From Bryobacterales bacterium (GTDB taxonomy: Bacteria; Acidobacteriota; Terriglobia; Bryobacterales; Bryobacteraceae), in assembly GCA_016716385.1 (NCBI GenBank), contig JADJWL010000020.1, positions 1 to 57,058 of the forward strand: 57,058 bases of DNA, in the 5' to 3' direction. Shown here piece by piece: positions 7,982-16,255 of the stretch. Positions within the stretch are counted from its first letter, which is position 1; each line of letters begins with the position of its first letter. The notes under the pieces were generated by a model. That model was given only the letters and a program-made list of their open reading frames with translations, did not search any database and had not been told where the DNA came from. The translations under genes and the position numbers were made by a program.

Positions 7982-10060
7982 GTGAGCTACACACAGGATG
8001 GACGGCCCATCCGGATTCACACGCCGCTTGGCAAGGATATCCTGCTTCTGGAAGAGTTCACCGGGCGGGAGGGTCTTTCCCAGACATTCGAGTTCCAGGT
8101 GAACCTGTTTTCCACCAACCCGGCGCTCGACCCGGCCGGCCTGATCGGAAAACCGGGGATCCTGGCCATCCAGTTGGCCGATGGTTCCGAACGGTATGTG
8201 CACGGCTGGTTCAACCGGATCGAGCAGATCGGGATGGCGAAGGACGGCCTGGTCGCCTATACCGGGACGCTCGTCCCCTGGTTCTGGTTCATGCGCCTGT
8301 TCAGCGACTGCCGCATCTTCCAGAACAAGTCGATCCCGGACATTATCAAGCAGATGTTCGGTGAGCGTGGCTTCACCGACTTCGACGTGCGCGTGAGCGG
8401 CGAGCCGCGCGACTACGTGGTGCAGTACAACGAGACCGATTTCGATTTCATCAGCCGCTGGATGGAGCACGAAGGATACTTCTACTACTTCACCCACACG
8501 GAAGACAAACACACGATGGTCATCGCGGACGCCAATTCGGCGATGGCGCCCTGCCCGATCCGCGACACCGTGCACTACTATCCGGGGGAATCCGAAAGCC
8601 GGCCGGAAGAAGACTCCATCAATCACTTCGTTCGCGTTCACCAGGCGCACACGGGCAAGTATTCGCTCGACGACTTCGATTTCGAGAAGCCGAACACGTC
8701 GATCGACGTAACGATGCCGGGCAGCATGCCGGCCGAGCGGTACGATTATCCGGGGTATTACAAGGATCGCGGCGAGGGCGAGCGGTACGCCCGCATCCGG
8801 CTGGAAGAACACGAGGTCCGCTTTTTCGTGGTGGAGGGCGGAGGCAATGCGCCGTACTTCACGGCGGGTCACAAGTTCACCCTGGAGGACCACTATCGCG
8901 GCGACACGAACCAAACCTATGCGCTGCTGACCGTGGAGCACAGGGCCGGCAGCAACGGCTACCGGACCGGCAACCAAGCCTATACCTACCTGAACAGCTT
9001 CACGGCAATTCCGTTTTCGACGCCTTACCGGCCGCCGCGCATCACACCGCGGCCCTATATTCGCGGCGAGCAGACGGCGATTGTGACGGGCAAGTCCGGC
9101 GAGGAGATCTGGGTCGACAACTACGGTCGGGTCAAGGTGCAGTTCCACTGGGACCGCGAGGGCAAGTACGACGAGAACAGCTCGTGCTGGATCCGGGTTT
9201 CACAGGGTTGGGCGGGCAAGAGCTGGGGTGCGATGGTGATTCCGCGCATCGGGCAGGAGGTGCTGGTCGGTTTCCTGGAAGGGGATCCGGACCAGCCCAT
9301 GATCACCGGACGGGTCTACAACGCCGAGCAAACTGTTCCTTACACTCTCCCCGACGAGCAGAACAAGAGCGTCTTCAAGTCTTACAGCACGAAAGGGGGA
9401 GGAGGCACCAACGAGATCTGGATCGACGATACCAAGGACGAGGAAATGATCTTCGTCCACGCCCAGCGCGATTTCGACTTGCGCGTGAAACGCAACGAAC
9501 GCCGGATTTACGGCGGCAACGTGCACGCGATCGTGCAGGGCGGCGAGGATAGCGCCCCGGGCGACATGTTCCAGAAGATCCAAGGGGACGAGCATTTGAC
9601 CGTAGTCGGCGACCAGATGGCGAAGATCGACGGGTCGGCGTCGCTCAAGATCGGAACCAATCAGGACCTCAAGATCGGACAGAAGCACGCGGTCGACGCC
9701 GGCAGCGAGATCCATCTCAAGGCTGGCTCCACCGTCGTGATCGAAGCAGGAACGTCGCTAACCCTGAAGGTGGGCGGAAACTTCATCAACATCAATTCCG
9801 GCGGGATTTTCATTAAGGGCACCATGGTGATGCTGAATTCGGGCGGCGCGGCGGGCAGCGGCTCGGGGTCGAGCCCGAATCCCCCGACGGCGCCCGAGGA
9901 GGCGCTGACGACCGAGCCGGGGCAGGAGGCAGCGACCCCGCCGCCACCCGTGCGGCCCGTCAGCGGGTACAGCCCGCAAGCATTGGCGATGATCAAAGCC
10001 GCTGAGACGGGCGCGCCGTTCTGCGAGATCTGCGCGGCCGCGGCGGCGGGAGGCGCGTGA
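7982..10060 (+). CDS. vgrG: T6SS spike protein VgrG (TssI)
   Basis: A 692-aa VgrG. The N-terminal gp27-like part contains YVVQYNETDFDFISRWMEHE and EGYFYYF, the gp5-like OB domain contains DNYGRVKVQFHWDREGKYDE and WAGKSWGAMVIPRIGQEVLV (about 375-425), and the C-terminal beta-prism contains IWIDDTKDEEMIFVHAQRDF followed by short beta repeats. I chose GTG 7982 because AAGGAG lies at 7971-7976 with correct spacing and homology begins there; a longer TTG form (7913) has no support. The tail ends with GAPFCEICAAA, a short Cys-containing extension that could be an adaptor or cargo docking point. No enzymatic C-terminal domain is present, so this is a structural, not an 'evolved', VgrG. Confidence 0.96.
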   Translation: MSYTQDGRPIRIHTPLGKDILLLEEFTGREGLSQTFEFQVNLFSTNPALDPAGLIGKPGILAIQLADGSERYVHGWFNRIEQIGMAKDGLVAYTGTLVPWFWFMRLFSDCRIFQNKSIPDIIKQMFGERGFTDFDVRVSGEPRDYVVQYNETDFDFISRWMEHEGYFYYFTHTEDKHTMVIADANSAMAPCPIRDTVHYYPGESESRPEEDSINHFVRVHQAHTGKYSLDDFDFEKPNTSIDVTMPGSMPAERYDYPGYYKDRGEGERYARIRLEEHEVRFFVVEGGGNAPYFTAGHKFTLEDHYRGDTNQTYALLTVEHRAGSNGYRTGNQAYTYLNSFTAIPFSTPYRPPRITPRPYIRGEQTAIVTGKSGEEIWVDNYGRVKVQFHWDREGKYDENSSCWIRVSQGWAGKSWGAMVIPRIGQEVLVGFLEGDPDQPMITGRVYNAEQTVPYTLPDEQNKSVFKSYSTKGGGGTNEIWIDDTKDEEMIFVHAQRDFDLRVKRNERRIYGGNVHAIVQGGEDSAPGDMFQKIQGDEHLTVVGDQMAKIDGSASLKIGTNQDLKIGQKHAVDAGSEIHLKAGSTVVIEAGTSLTLKVGGNFININSGGIFIKGTMVMLNSGGAAGSGSGSSPNPPTAPEEALTTEPGQEAATPPPPVRPVSGYSPQALAMIKAAETGAPFCEICAAAAAGGA

Positions 10061-10590
10061 TGGCAGCCCCTCACGAGGAATTGGAGAACCTGCTGTTCGG
10101 CGACGCGGCTCAGAATGTATTCGCCGTGATCGATGGCGCGTCGGTGCCGGACCTGCGCTACAAGCTGCGCGAGATGGATCCGCCCCAGGTGTGTCTCTAC
10201 CAGGGAGAACTGGAGCCGGACATGGAAGAAGTGGCGCCCTACCTGGTTCAGCTCGAACAGGACACGGACTTCGCCGAGTGGATCTTGAAAGGTTGGGGGA
10301 AGCATTGGGGCGTGTTCGCGCTCACGAGCGGCAGCCTGCGGGACCTCCGGCAGCACTTCCGGAAATTCACCGTTGTGTATGACGAGAAGGGGAACCCGAT
10401 GTACTTCCGCTTCTACGACCCGCGCGTCCTGCGCGTCTACGCGCCGACCTGCACGGGCGAGGAACTGGAAACGCTGTTCGGCCCGGTTGACGCGTACCTG
10501 CTCGAAGGGGAAGAACCGGCGGTGGCGGTGCGGCTGCAGCGCGGAGGCGGAGCGCTTTCGCAGAGCGCCGTGAGGCTGGACGGCAAGTAG
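10060..10590 (+). CDS. DUF4123 T6SS effector adaptor (Tap/TEC chaperone)
   Basis: A 176-aa protein with the DUF4123 pattern: NVFAVIDGASVPDLRYKL at the start, CLYQGELEPDMEEVAPYLVQL in the middle, then WGVFALTSGSLRDLRQHFRKF and the basic/aromatic YFRFYDPRVLRVYAPTC motif. DUF4123 proteins bind an effector and load it on the cognate VgrG, and their genes usually sit between vgrG and the effector gene. The ATG at 10060 overlaps the vgrG stop (ATG/TGA region) behind a GGGAGG site at 10048-10053; a GTG three bases upstream is an alternative. Its partner should therefore be one of the two following genes. Confidence 0.92.
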   Translation: MAAPHEELENLLFGDAAQNVFAVIDGASVPDLRYKLREMDPPQVCLYQGELEPDMEEVAPYLVQLEQDTDFAEWILKGWGKHWGVFALTSGSLRDLRQHFRKFTVVYDEKGNPMYFRFYDPRVLRVYAPTCTGEELETLFGPVDAYLLEGEEPAVAVRLQRGGGALSQSAVRLDGK

Positions 10591-10596
10591 AACGGG

Positions 10597-11058
10597 ATGA
10601 CGATCCGGCCGCCAAGAGAATCCGACGTGGAGGCAATCGTGGCCATGGGCGAGCGGATGCACCGGGAAAGCGCGTACAGCTTCCTGCCGTACGACAGCGG
10701 GAAGGTCGGCCGCCTGGTGAGAGCGTTCGTTCACGAACCGGAAGTCTATGGCGGCTTTGTCGCCGAGGATGCGGCGTTGCTGGGCATGATCGGCGGATAC
10801 GTGAGCGATTACTTTTTCTGCGACGAGAAGGTCGTCTCCGACATGATCTTCTTCGTGGAACGGCCGTACCGGGGCGGTTCGGCGGCGGCGCGGCTGATCC
10901 GGGCCTTCACGGGCTGGGCGATCGAACGCGGCGCGCGCGAGATGTGCCTGGGGATTTCGACCGGCATCCAAACGGAGAAGACGGGCCGGTTTTACGAGCA
11001 CCTGGGCTTCTTTCCCGCCGGCGCGCTGTATAAGCGGCGCCTGGATCAGCACCCATGA
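10597..11058 (+). CDS. GNAT-family N-acetyltransferase, phage-tail-linked type
   Basis: A 153-aa GNAT protein. The start TIRPPRESDVEAIVAMGERMHRES and the acetyl-CoA pyrophosphate loop RPYRGGSAAARLI (about 88-100) are visible, followed by a C-terminal FYEHLGFFPAGALYKR strand-helix. As recalled from related proteins, this subfamily is often encoded beside phage head-tail genes. It begins 6 bp after the DUF4123 gene and overlaps the next gene by 4 bp (ATGA), so the three are translationally linked. It could be cargo, a modifier of cargo, or a structural assembly factor; nothing in the sequence decides this. Confidence 0.85.
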   Translation: MTIRPPRESDVEAIVAMGERMHRESAYSFLPYDSGKVGRLVRAFVHEPEVYGGFVAEDAALLGMIGGYVSDYFFCDEKVVSDMIFFVERPYRGGSAAARLIRAFTGWAIERGAREMCLGISTGIQTEKTGRFYEHLGFFPAGALYKRRLDQHP

Positions 11059-11810
11059 TCATTCGCCAGCAACAGATCGACACGTTTGAGGACACCGGTT
11101 CGCCGCACTTTGAGCCACGGGCGGTACAACACCTGAAGGCGTCATTCCCGCGCCACGGCGCGTTTCTGGGCGACGCGGGCGTGATTGGCGTGGTGCGGTA
11201 CGCCGTGGAGCAGGCGGGCCAGTACGGAATTGCTAAAGCGCAGAATGTTCAACTGTTCGCTGACCTGACGCTGCTGCTTGGCCGTTTCTTCGACTCGGAT
11301 CCGCAGTTGCCATGGGCCGCGGCAGCGCTCAACGATTCGGAAACCACGTGCCAGAACCGACGCTCCCAGCGGCTCCATGGCGAAGCGATGGCCTATCTGA
11401 ACCGGGTCCGCGGGACAAAGAACGAATTCATCGACAAGGCGCAGGAGCGTCTGCTGACTGATCCGGTCGCGCCCGCTTGCGGCGAGTTCGGACCGGCTGT
11501 CCTGATGCAGTTGCAGCGCATGTTCCCGGAGAAGTACCTCGAGTTGGGCGAAGCGGGTGCGCGCCTGCTGATTGCCGGAGGAGTCGAGAGGGCAGCGCGC
11601 TACGGCATTGAAACGCCGCGCGGCCGCCTGCTCTACATCGGGTTGATGTATCTGCTCGGCGCCGGGTTCGACCGGGATCCGCTGTTCGCATGGGCTGGGG
11701 AGGCCCTGGCGTCCGGGGGGACCGAGGCGGAACGGGTGTCCCGGCTCCACGAGTTCGCCGTCACGTATCTCAAACAGTGGCGCGCTCTACCGGCGCGCGG
11801 GCAGGCATAG
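11055..11810 (+). CDS. T6SS-linked accessory protein with internal duplication
   Basis: A 251-aa all-helical-looking protein of a family I associate with vgrG-DUF4123 cassettes (pattern: FP..., LGEAG, ERA..YGI, LFADL, DRDP..WA); no biochemical function is known to me. Here the unit is present twice: FP(31-32), YGI(57-59), FFDSDP(78-83) and W87 recur as FP(157-158), YGI(183-185), GFDRDP(204-209) and W213, an exact 126-residue offset without gaps, after which the RLH...YL tail follows with a two-residue gap. The start ATG at 11055 overlaps the GNAT stop. It is the last gene of the spike cassette and may contact VgrG or cargo. Confidence 0.75.
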   Translation: MIIRQQQIDTFEDTGSPHFEPRAVQHLKASFPRHGAFLGDAGVIGVVRYAVEQAGQYGIAKAQNVQLFADLTLLLGRFFDSDPQLPWAAAALNDSETTCQNRRSQRLHGEAMAYLNRVRGTKNEFIDKAQERLLTDPVAPACGEFGPAVLMQLQRMFPEKYLELGEAGARLLIAGGVERAARYGIETPRGRLLYIGLMYLLGAGFDRDPLFAWAGEALASGGTEAERVSRLHEFAVTYLKQWRALPARGQA

Positions 11811-11812
11811 CG

Positions 11813-11911
11813 ATGTGCAGTTGTGGAAAAGAACGTCCCCCGGCACCTGCTGAACCGAAGACAGAGTGCTCGCGGACCTGGAAGAAGTCGCCGAAGCGGG
11901 GCGCGCAGTGA
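11813..11911 (+). CDS. Possible 32-residue Cys-rich peptide
   Basis: An ATG two bases after the preceding stop opens a 32-codon frame beginning MCSCGKERPP and containing three cysteines and many Lys/Arg/Pro residues. Its TGA (11909-11911) overlaps a GTG (11908) that is in frame with the recombinase, a coupling geometry. No ribosome binding site is evident and no family is recognised, so this may be chance. Confidence 0.25.
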   Translation: MCSCGKERPPAPAEPKTECSRTWKKSPKRGAQ

Positions 11912-12819
11912 CGGAAGCGCTGGTCCTCCCGGGACCCACCGACGTCGTGCGGGCGTTTCTCGAAGGGCGGGCCGGGGCCACGCTGCGGGCGTATCGCAAA
12001 GACCTCGAGGATTTCGCCGCGTTCGCCGGCGCAAGCGTAGACGGAGCGGCGCGGCGTCTGCTGGCACACGGTCCGGGAGCAGCCAACGGACTGGCTCTCG
12101 CCTACCGGAGTCACCTGGTTTCGCGCGGTCTGCAGGCCGCCACGGTGAACCGGCGGCTCGCGGCGCTACGTTCTCTGGTGAAGCTGGCACGGACCCTCGG
12201 CGTTGTCGCTTTTGCGCTCGACGTGCCGAACGTGCGTGCCGCGGCGTACCGGGATACGCGCGGTCCGGGCGTGGATGGCTACCAGAAGCTGCTTGCCGCC
12301 GCACGGCGCACGCCCGGACCCAAGGGGCTGCGGGACGTGGCGATTCTGCGGCTGCTGTTCGATCTCGCGCTACGGCGGCAGGAAGTTGTCTCCCTCGACA
12401 TCGGCCATTTCGACCGGCAGGGGGGAACGCTCGAGGTGATGGGGAAGGGGCAGACCCAGCGCCAACGGGTGACGCTGCCGGAACCCACGCAACGCGCATT
12501 GGAGGCCTGGATGGCCGTGCGCGGCGATGCCGGCGCACCGCTGTTTGTCAACTTCGACCGCGCGGGCAGGCAAGGCCGTCTCACCGGCACCGGCCTCTAT
12601 CTGATGATTCGGTCGCTTGGCACGGCCGCCGGGATCAAGGCGCGCCCGCACGGTTTGCGCCACGCCGGCATTACCGCCGCACTGGATCTGACCCAGGGGA
12701 ATCTGCGTGCGGTGCAACGATTTTCCCGCCACAAGGATGTCCGCATCCTCGCCCTCTACGACGACAATCGCGCCGATCTTGGCGGCGAAGTCGCAAGATT
12801 AGTCGCCGCCGCGGAGTAG
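11866..12819 (+). CDS. Tyrosine recombinase / phage-type integrase (XerC/D-like)
   Basis: A protein of up to 317 aa with an N-terminal SAM-like core-binding domain (TLRAYRKDLEDFAAF ... ATVNRRLAALRSLVKLA) and a C-terminal catalytic domain. The active-site set is visible: Arg in LALRRQEVVSL, Lys in VMGKGQTQ, HGLRHAGIT, His in RFSRHKDVRIL and nucleophile Tyr in LALYDDN. It cuts and rejoins DNA through a 3'-phosphotyrosine. Two GTG starts are possible: 11866, or 11908 which overlaps the small upstream frame and gives the more typical N-terminus. It ends the T6SS block and is followed by a terminator-like hairpin. Location suggests either a housekeeping Xer paralogue or the mobility gene of the block. 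Confidence 0.85.
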   Translation: MLADLEEVAEAGRAVTEALVLPGPTDVVRAFLEGRAGATLRAYRKDLEDFAAFAGASVDGAARRLLAHGPGAANGLALAYRSHLVSRGLQAATVNRRLAALRSLVKLARTLGVVAFALDVPNVRAAAYRDTRGPGVDGYQKLLAAARRTPGPKGLRDVAILRLLFDLALRRQEVVSLDIGHFDRQGGTLEVMGKGQTQRQRVTLPEPTQRALEAWMAVRGDAGAPLFVNFDRAGRQGRLTGTGLYLMIRSLGTAAGIKARPHGLRHAGITAALDLTQGNLRAVQRFSRHKDVRILALYDDNRADLGGEVARLVAAAE

Positions 12820-12822
12820 GCT

Positions 12823-12849
12823 CTGCCCGAAAATGGACAGTTGTTTTTT
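12823..12849 (+). terminator. Rho-independent terminator candidate after the recombinase gene
   Basis: CTGCCC (12823-12828) can pair with GGACAG (12835-12840) with one mismatch around a six-base loop, and a T-rich tract (TTGTTTTTT) follows at once. It would end the T6SS/recombinase transcript just before the receptor promoter. The stem is short, so strength is uncertain. Confidence 0.45.
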
Positions 12850-12850
12850 C

Positions 12851-12880
12851 TTGACAAGATTCTCATGATCGGATTCTAAT
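12851..12880 (+). promoter_or_regulatory. Sigma70-type promoter of the TonB-dependent receptor
   Basis: TTGACA (12851-12856) and TCTAAT (12875-12880) are separated by 18 bp and lie 40 bp upstream of the receptor ATG, with an AGGAGG ribosome binding site between (12905-12910). The -35 box is a perfect consensus, one of the strongest promoter-like signals in the window. Confidence 0.6.
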
Positions 12881-12919
12881 GACAGACACTGGAAGTCCAT
12901 CTTCAGGAGGATCGGAACC

Positions 12920-15900
12920 ATGCGCGTGCTTTGTTTGCTTGCCGCCGCTCTCGGCAGCCTCAATCTGGCGTGGGGCCAGGCGACTTTCGCTACGATCACC
13001 GGGACGGTGACGGACCTGACGGGCGCCGTAATTCCGGCCGCAACGCTGCAACTGGTCAACGAGAACACAGGGATCAGCCGTTCGGTGACCTCGGACGCAT
13101 CCGGAACGTACGAATTCACCCACCTGATCGCCGGTACGTACAGTGTCACGGCACAGGCGCCCGGATTCAAGACGTTCCGCCTGCAGGGAATCGCCGTCGA
13201 GAGCCTGCGCACCGTCCGTATCGATATTCGCGTCGAAGTCGGCGAGGTGGGCGTGGAGGTGACCGTGCAGGCGTCGGCGCCGGTGATCGAAACCGACGTG
13301 CCCTCGATTGCCGACGTGAAGACTCAGCTCGATCTCCGCGACCTGCCGTTGAACATCCGCTCGACGGTCAGCGGCACGGGCGACAGCGGTCTCTACCGCT
13401 ACGTGTTCATTGCGCCCACGGGCTACCAGGGCGGCGGGTCGCGCTTCTCGCTCGGCGGCGGACGCGGCAGCCAGAACTACTTCAACATTGACGGCATCAG
13501 CTCGAACTCGCCGGCATTCGGCAATTCGATCGGACCGGCGACGCCGTCGTTTGACTCGATCCAGGAAGTCCGCTTTGAGATGGTGAACAACAAGGCGGAG
13601 TTCGGCCAGGTGGCCAACATCACGGCCATCACGAAGAGCGGGACGAACGACATCCACGGCGGGCTGTTCCACTACCACGAGAACGCGGCGCTGAACGCAC
13701 GTCCGTTCTTCGCGGCGACGCGCGGCCAGAACATCCGGAACAACTTCGGCTTTTCCATCGGCGGCCCGGTGATCAAGAACAAGATGTTCTTCTTCGGCAC
13801 CTACGAAGGCGAACGCCAGCGCATTCCGGCGATCATCACGCCGAACATGCCGACGACGCTGATGCGCCAGGGCGACTTCTCACAACTGCTGCAGCAGGCG
13901 AACCCGATCCTCGTGCGGAATCCGTTCGCGGACCGGACGCCGTTTGCGAATAACGTCATCCCGGCGTCCTTGCTGAACCAGGGGTCGGTGCGCTGGCAGG
14001 ACCGGTTCTTTCCGCTGCCCAACTTCGGTCCGTCGAACCTGACCGTGGCCAACTACCGGGACACGATTGCGCAGCAGATTCAACACAACCAATACGACTT
14101 GCGGGTGGACTACAGCGTCACGAACAACAACAACCTGTATGTCCGCTGGAGCTGGAAGAACTCCCAGCCGCAGGTGCTCGACAGCGGTCTGCCGCCGGAG
14201 TTGACGGGACGCCGTGTCCAGGTCCGCGAAGCACGGCAGTTGGCCATCTCCGATACGTGGACGATCACGCCGCGCCTGATCAATGAGTTCAAAGCGGGCT
14301 TCGCGCGGAACTACAACCCGCGCGAGGGCATTCTCATAGGTCAGGAACTGGTGGACATGATTGGCATCCAGGGTCTGGAGTTCGCGCCAGGAGTCAACAA
14401 CGTTCCTACGGTGAGCATCGTCGGCTTCCATACGGTAAACCAACTCGCCAAACAGGCACCGGCGGAGAACACCTTCCAGTACGTGGACCAGATCACGTTC
14501 ATCCAGGGACGGCACACGTGGAAGTCCGGCATTGAGTTCCGTCCGCAGCAATACAACAACTTCGTGCTGCCGCAGTTCGGGACGTATGCGTTTACGGCTT
14601 TCGCGAGCGGATATTCCTACGCCGACTTCCTCCTGGGCCTCCCCAACACCACTTCCCGCAACTACCTCCGGCCCCCGCGCGACGTGCGGTTCTACTTCCT
14701 GAGCGGCTTCGTCCAGGACGACTTCAAGATGACGCAGAATCTCACGCTCAGTATGGGCGTGCGGTATGAGTACAACCGGCCGGCCCGCGACCGGCGGGAT
14801 ACGATCTTCAATGTCGATCCCTTCAACGGGCGGCTTGTCGTACCGAACCAGACGATTCTGGATCAGTACGTGCATCCGCTGTTCCCGTCGCAGATTCCGA
14901 TCGTGACGGCTGCGACGGCCGGCTTCCCCGAGCGCTCGCTGCGTTTCGACGACCGCAACAACTTTCAGCCGCGGATTGGGTTTGCGTGGCGTCCGATGGG
15001 CGGGACAAAGACCGTGTTCCGCGGTGGATATGGCATGTTCAACGACGACCTGACGGCGGATGTCGCGAGCCCAATGTATGGCGGGCCGTTCTCGGTCACC
15101 GAAAGCTTCGTCAACGGCATCACGAGCAATGTGCCGTTGTTGACGTTCCAGAGACCGTTCCTCGATCGCGGAACGACGGGTAACGTCGACGTCACCGGTC
15201 TCACGCTGGCGATGCGGAATCCGTACGCGCAGCAATGGAACCTGACGATCGAACGGGATCTGGGACTCTCCACGGGACTGCGGCTGTCGTACATCGGGAC
15301 CAAATCGACGAACCTGATTTACGGGCGCAACCACAACCAGCCAGAGGCCGCTTCGACACCGTTCCAGCAGAGCCGCAGACCGTTCCCGCTGTACCGGAAT
15401 ATGATCATGCGAGAGAACGGCGGCAACCACGTGTATCATGCGCTGTCGACCGAGTTCGAACGAAAATGGCAGCGCGGGCTTTCCTACATGGTGACCTGGA
15501 CGTGGGCCAAGAACCTGACCGATGTCGACGAGACCGGCGGCGTCGAAGGCGGCACCACAATTGAGAACGCCTTCAACCGGGCGCGGGAGCGGGGCAACGC
15601 GCAGTTCAGTCCGCGGCACCGCTTCATCTCGACGGTCATCTGGGAGCTGCCTTTCGGCGCCGGGAAACCCTTCCTGAGCGCAGGTGGCGCGGCCGGGAAG
15701 ATACTCGGAGGCTGGCAGTTGAGCGGGTCGTTCATTGCGCAGGGCGGCGAGTATCTCACGCCAGTATTCGCCGGCGCCGATCCCTCCAATACGCAGACGA
15801 TCGGCGGCATTGCCGACCGCATCGGGACTGGCAACCTGCCGAGCGGCGAGCGCTCGATCCATCGCTGGTTCGATTCGTCAGCGTTCGCGGTTCCGGCCAA

Positions 15901-16168
15901 TGGCCGCTTCGGCAATTCGGGGCGCGGCATTCTGGAGGGTCCCGGAAGGCAGATTGCCTCCGCCGCCCTGTTCAAGACCGTCTCGATCACGGAGCGGGTG
16001 CAGTTCCGCATCCAGGCGAGCTTCACGAACCTGTTCAACCGGGCGAACTTCAACAATCCGGCCCTGAACATCTCGGCGCCGAACGCCGTCACGCGGATCA
16101 CGAATATTCAGACGCGCGATCTGGCAGGACCGCGCAACGCTCTGCTGGGGGCCCGGATCGACTTCTGA
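12920..16168 (+). CDS. Oar-like TonB-dependent outer-membrane receptor
   Basis: A 1082-aa protein with a signal peptide (MRVLCLLAAALGSLNLAWGQ), a carboxypeptidase-regulatory-like beta domain (GTVTDLTGAVIPAATLQLVN to about residue 108), a plug domain (with FNIDGISSNSPAFGNS and FEMVNNKAEFGQVANITAITKSG split over residues 185-240) and a long beta-barrel with many alternating aromatic strands ending in a C-terminal Phe (GARIDF), the usual outer-membrane insertion signal. Such receptors are very numerous in Solibacter-type acidobacteria and probably import oligosaccharides or other large ligands. AGGAGG at 12905-12910 fixes the ATG. No SusD-like partner is adjacent, so the substrate is unknown. 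Confidence 0.9.
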   Translation: MRVLCLLAAALGSLNLAWGQATFATITGTVTDLTGAVIPAATLQLVNENTGISRSVTSDASGTYEFTHLIAGTYSVTAQAPGFKTFRLQGIAVESLRTVRIDIRVEVGEVGVEVTVQASAPVIETDVPSIADVKTQLDLRDLPLNIRSTVSGTGDSGLYRYVFIAPTGYQGGGSRFSLGGGRGSQNYFNIDGISSNSPAFGNSIGPATPSFDSIQEVRFEMVNNKAEFGQVANITAITKSGTNDIHGGLFHYHENAALNARPFFAATRGQNIRNNFGFSIGGPVIKNKMFFFGTYEGERQRIPAIITPNMPTTLMRQGDFSQLLQQANPILVRNPFADRTPFANNVIPASLLNQGSVRWQDRFFPLPNFGPSNLTVANYRDTIAQQIQHNQYDLRVDYSVTNNNNLYVRWSWKNSQPQVLDSGLPPELTGRRVQVREARQLAISDTWTITPRLINEFKAGFARNYNPREGILIGQELVDMIGIQGLEFAPGVNNVPTVSIVGFHTVNQLAKQAPAENTFQYVDQITFIQGRHTWKSGIEFRPQQYNNFVLPQFGTYAFTAFASGYSYADFLLGLPNTTSRNYLRPPRDVRFYFLSGFVQDDFKMTQNLTLSMGVRYEYNRPARDRRDTIFNVDPFNGRLVVPNQTILDQYVHPLFPSQIPIVTAATAGFPERSLRFDDRNNFQPRIGFAWRPMGGTKTVFRGGYGMFNDDLTADVASPMYGGPFSVTESFVNGITSNVPLLTFQRPFLDRGTTGNVDVTGLTLAMRNPYAQQWNLTIERDLGLSTGLRLSYIGTKSTNLIYGRNHNQPEAASTPFQQSRRPFPLYRNMIMRENGGNHVYHALSTEFERKWQRGLSYMVTWTWAKNLTDVDETGGVEGGTTIENAFNRARERGNAQFSPRHRFISTVIWELPFGAGKPFLSAGGAAGKILGGWQLSGSFIAQGGEYLTPVFAGADPSNTQTIGGIADRIGTGNLPSGERSIHRWFDSSAFAVPANGRFGNSGRGILEGPGRQIASAALFKTVSITERVQFRIQASFTNLFNRANFNNPALNISAPNAVTRITNIQTRDLAGPRNALLGARIDF

Positions 16169-16181
16169 CCGGACCGTTGCG

Positions 16182-16208
16182 GCGGCGCACCGATCACGAT
16201 TGCGCCGC
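16182..16208. terminator. Hairpin between convergent genes
   Basis: A perfect 8-bp inverted repeat, GCGGCGCA (16182-16189) and TGCGCCGC (16201-16208) with an 11-base loop, lies in the 87-bp gap between the converging receptor and DMFase-like genes. No T-tract follows on either strand, so it would be a non-canonical or bidirectional terminator. Confidence 0.4.
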
Positions 16209-16255
16209 GAACTCGGCCGGTGGCGCAACGAAAAGGACCGCGGTGGTGCGCCGGG

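Noticed and set aside
13880..15862. 660-codon minus-strand frame opposite the TonB-dependent receptor
   Set aside because: Receptor frame has signal peptide, plug and barrel; the antisense frame has Arg/Val/Asp bias and no domain.
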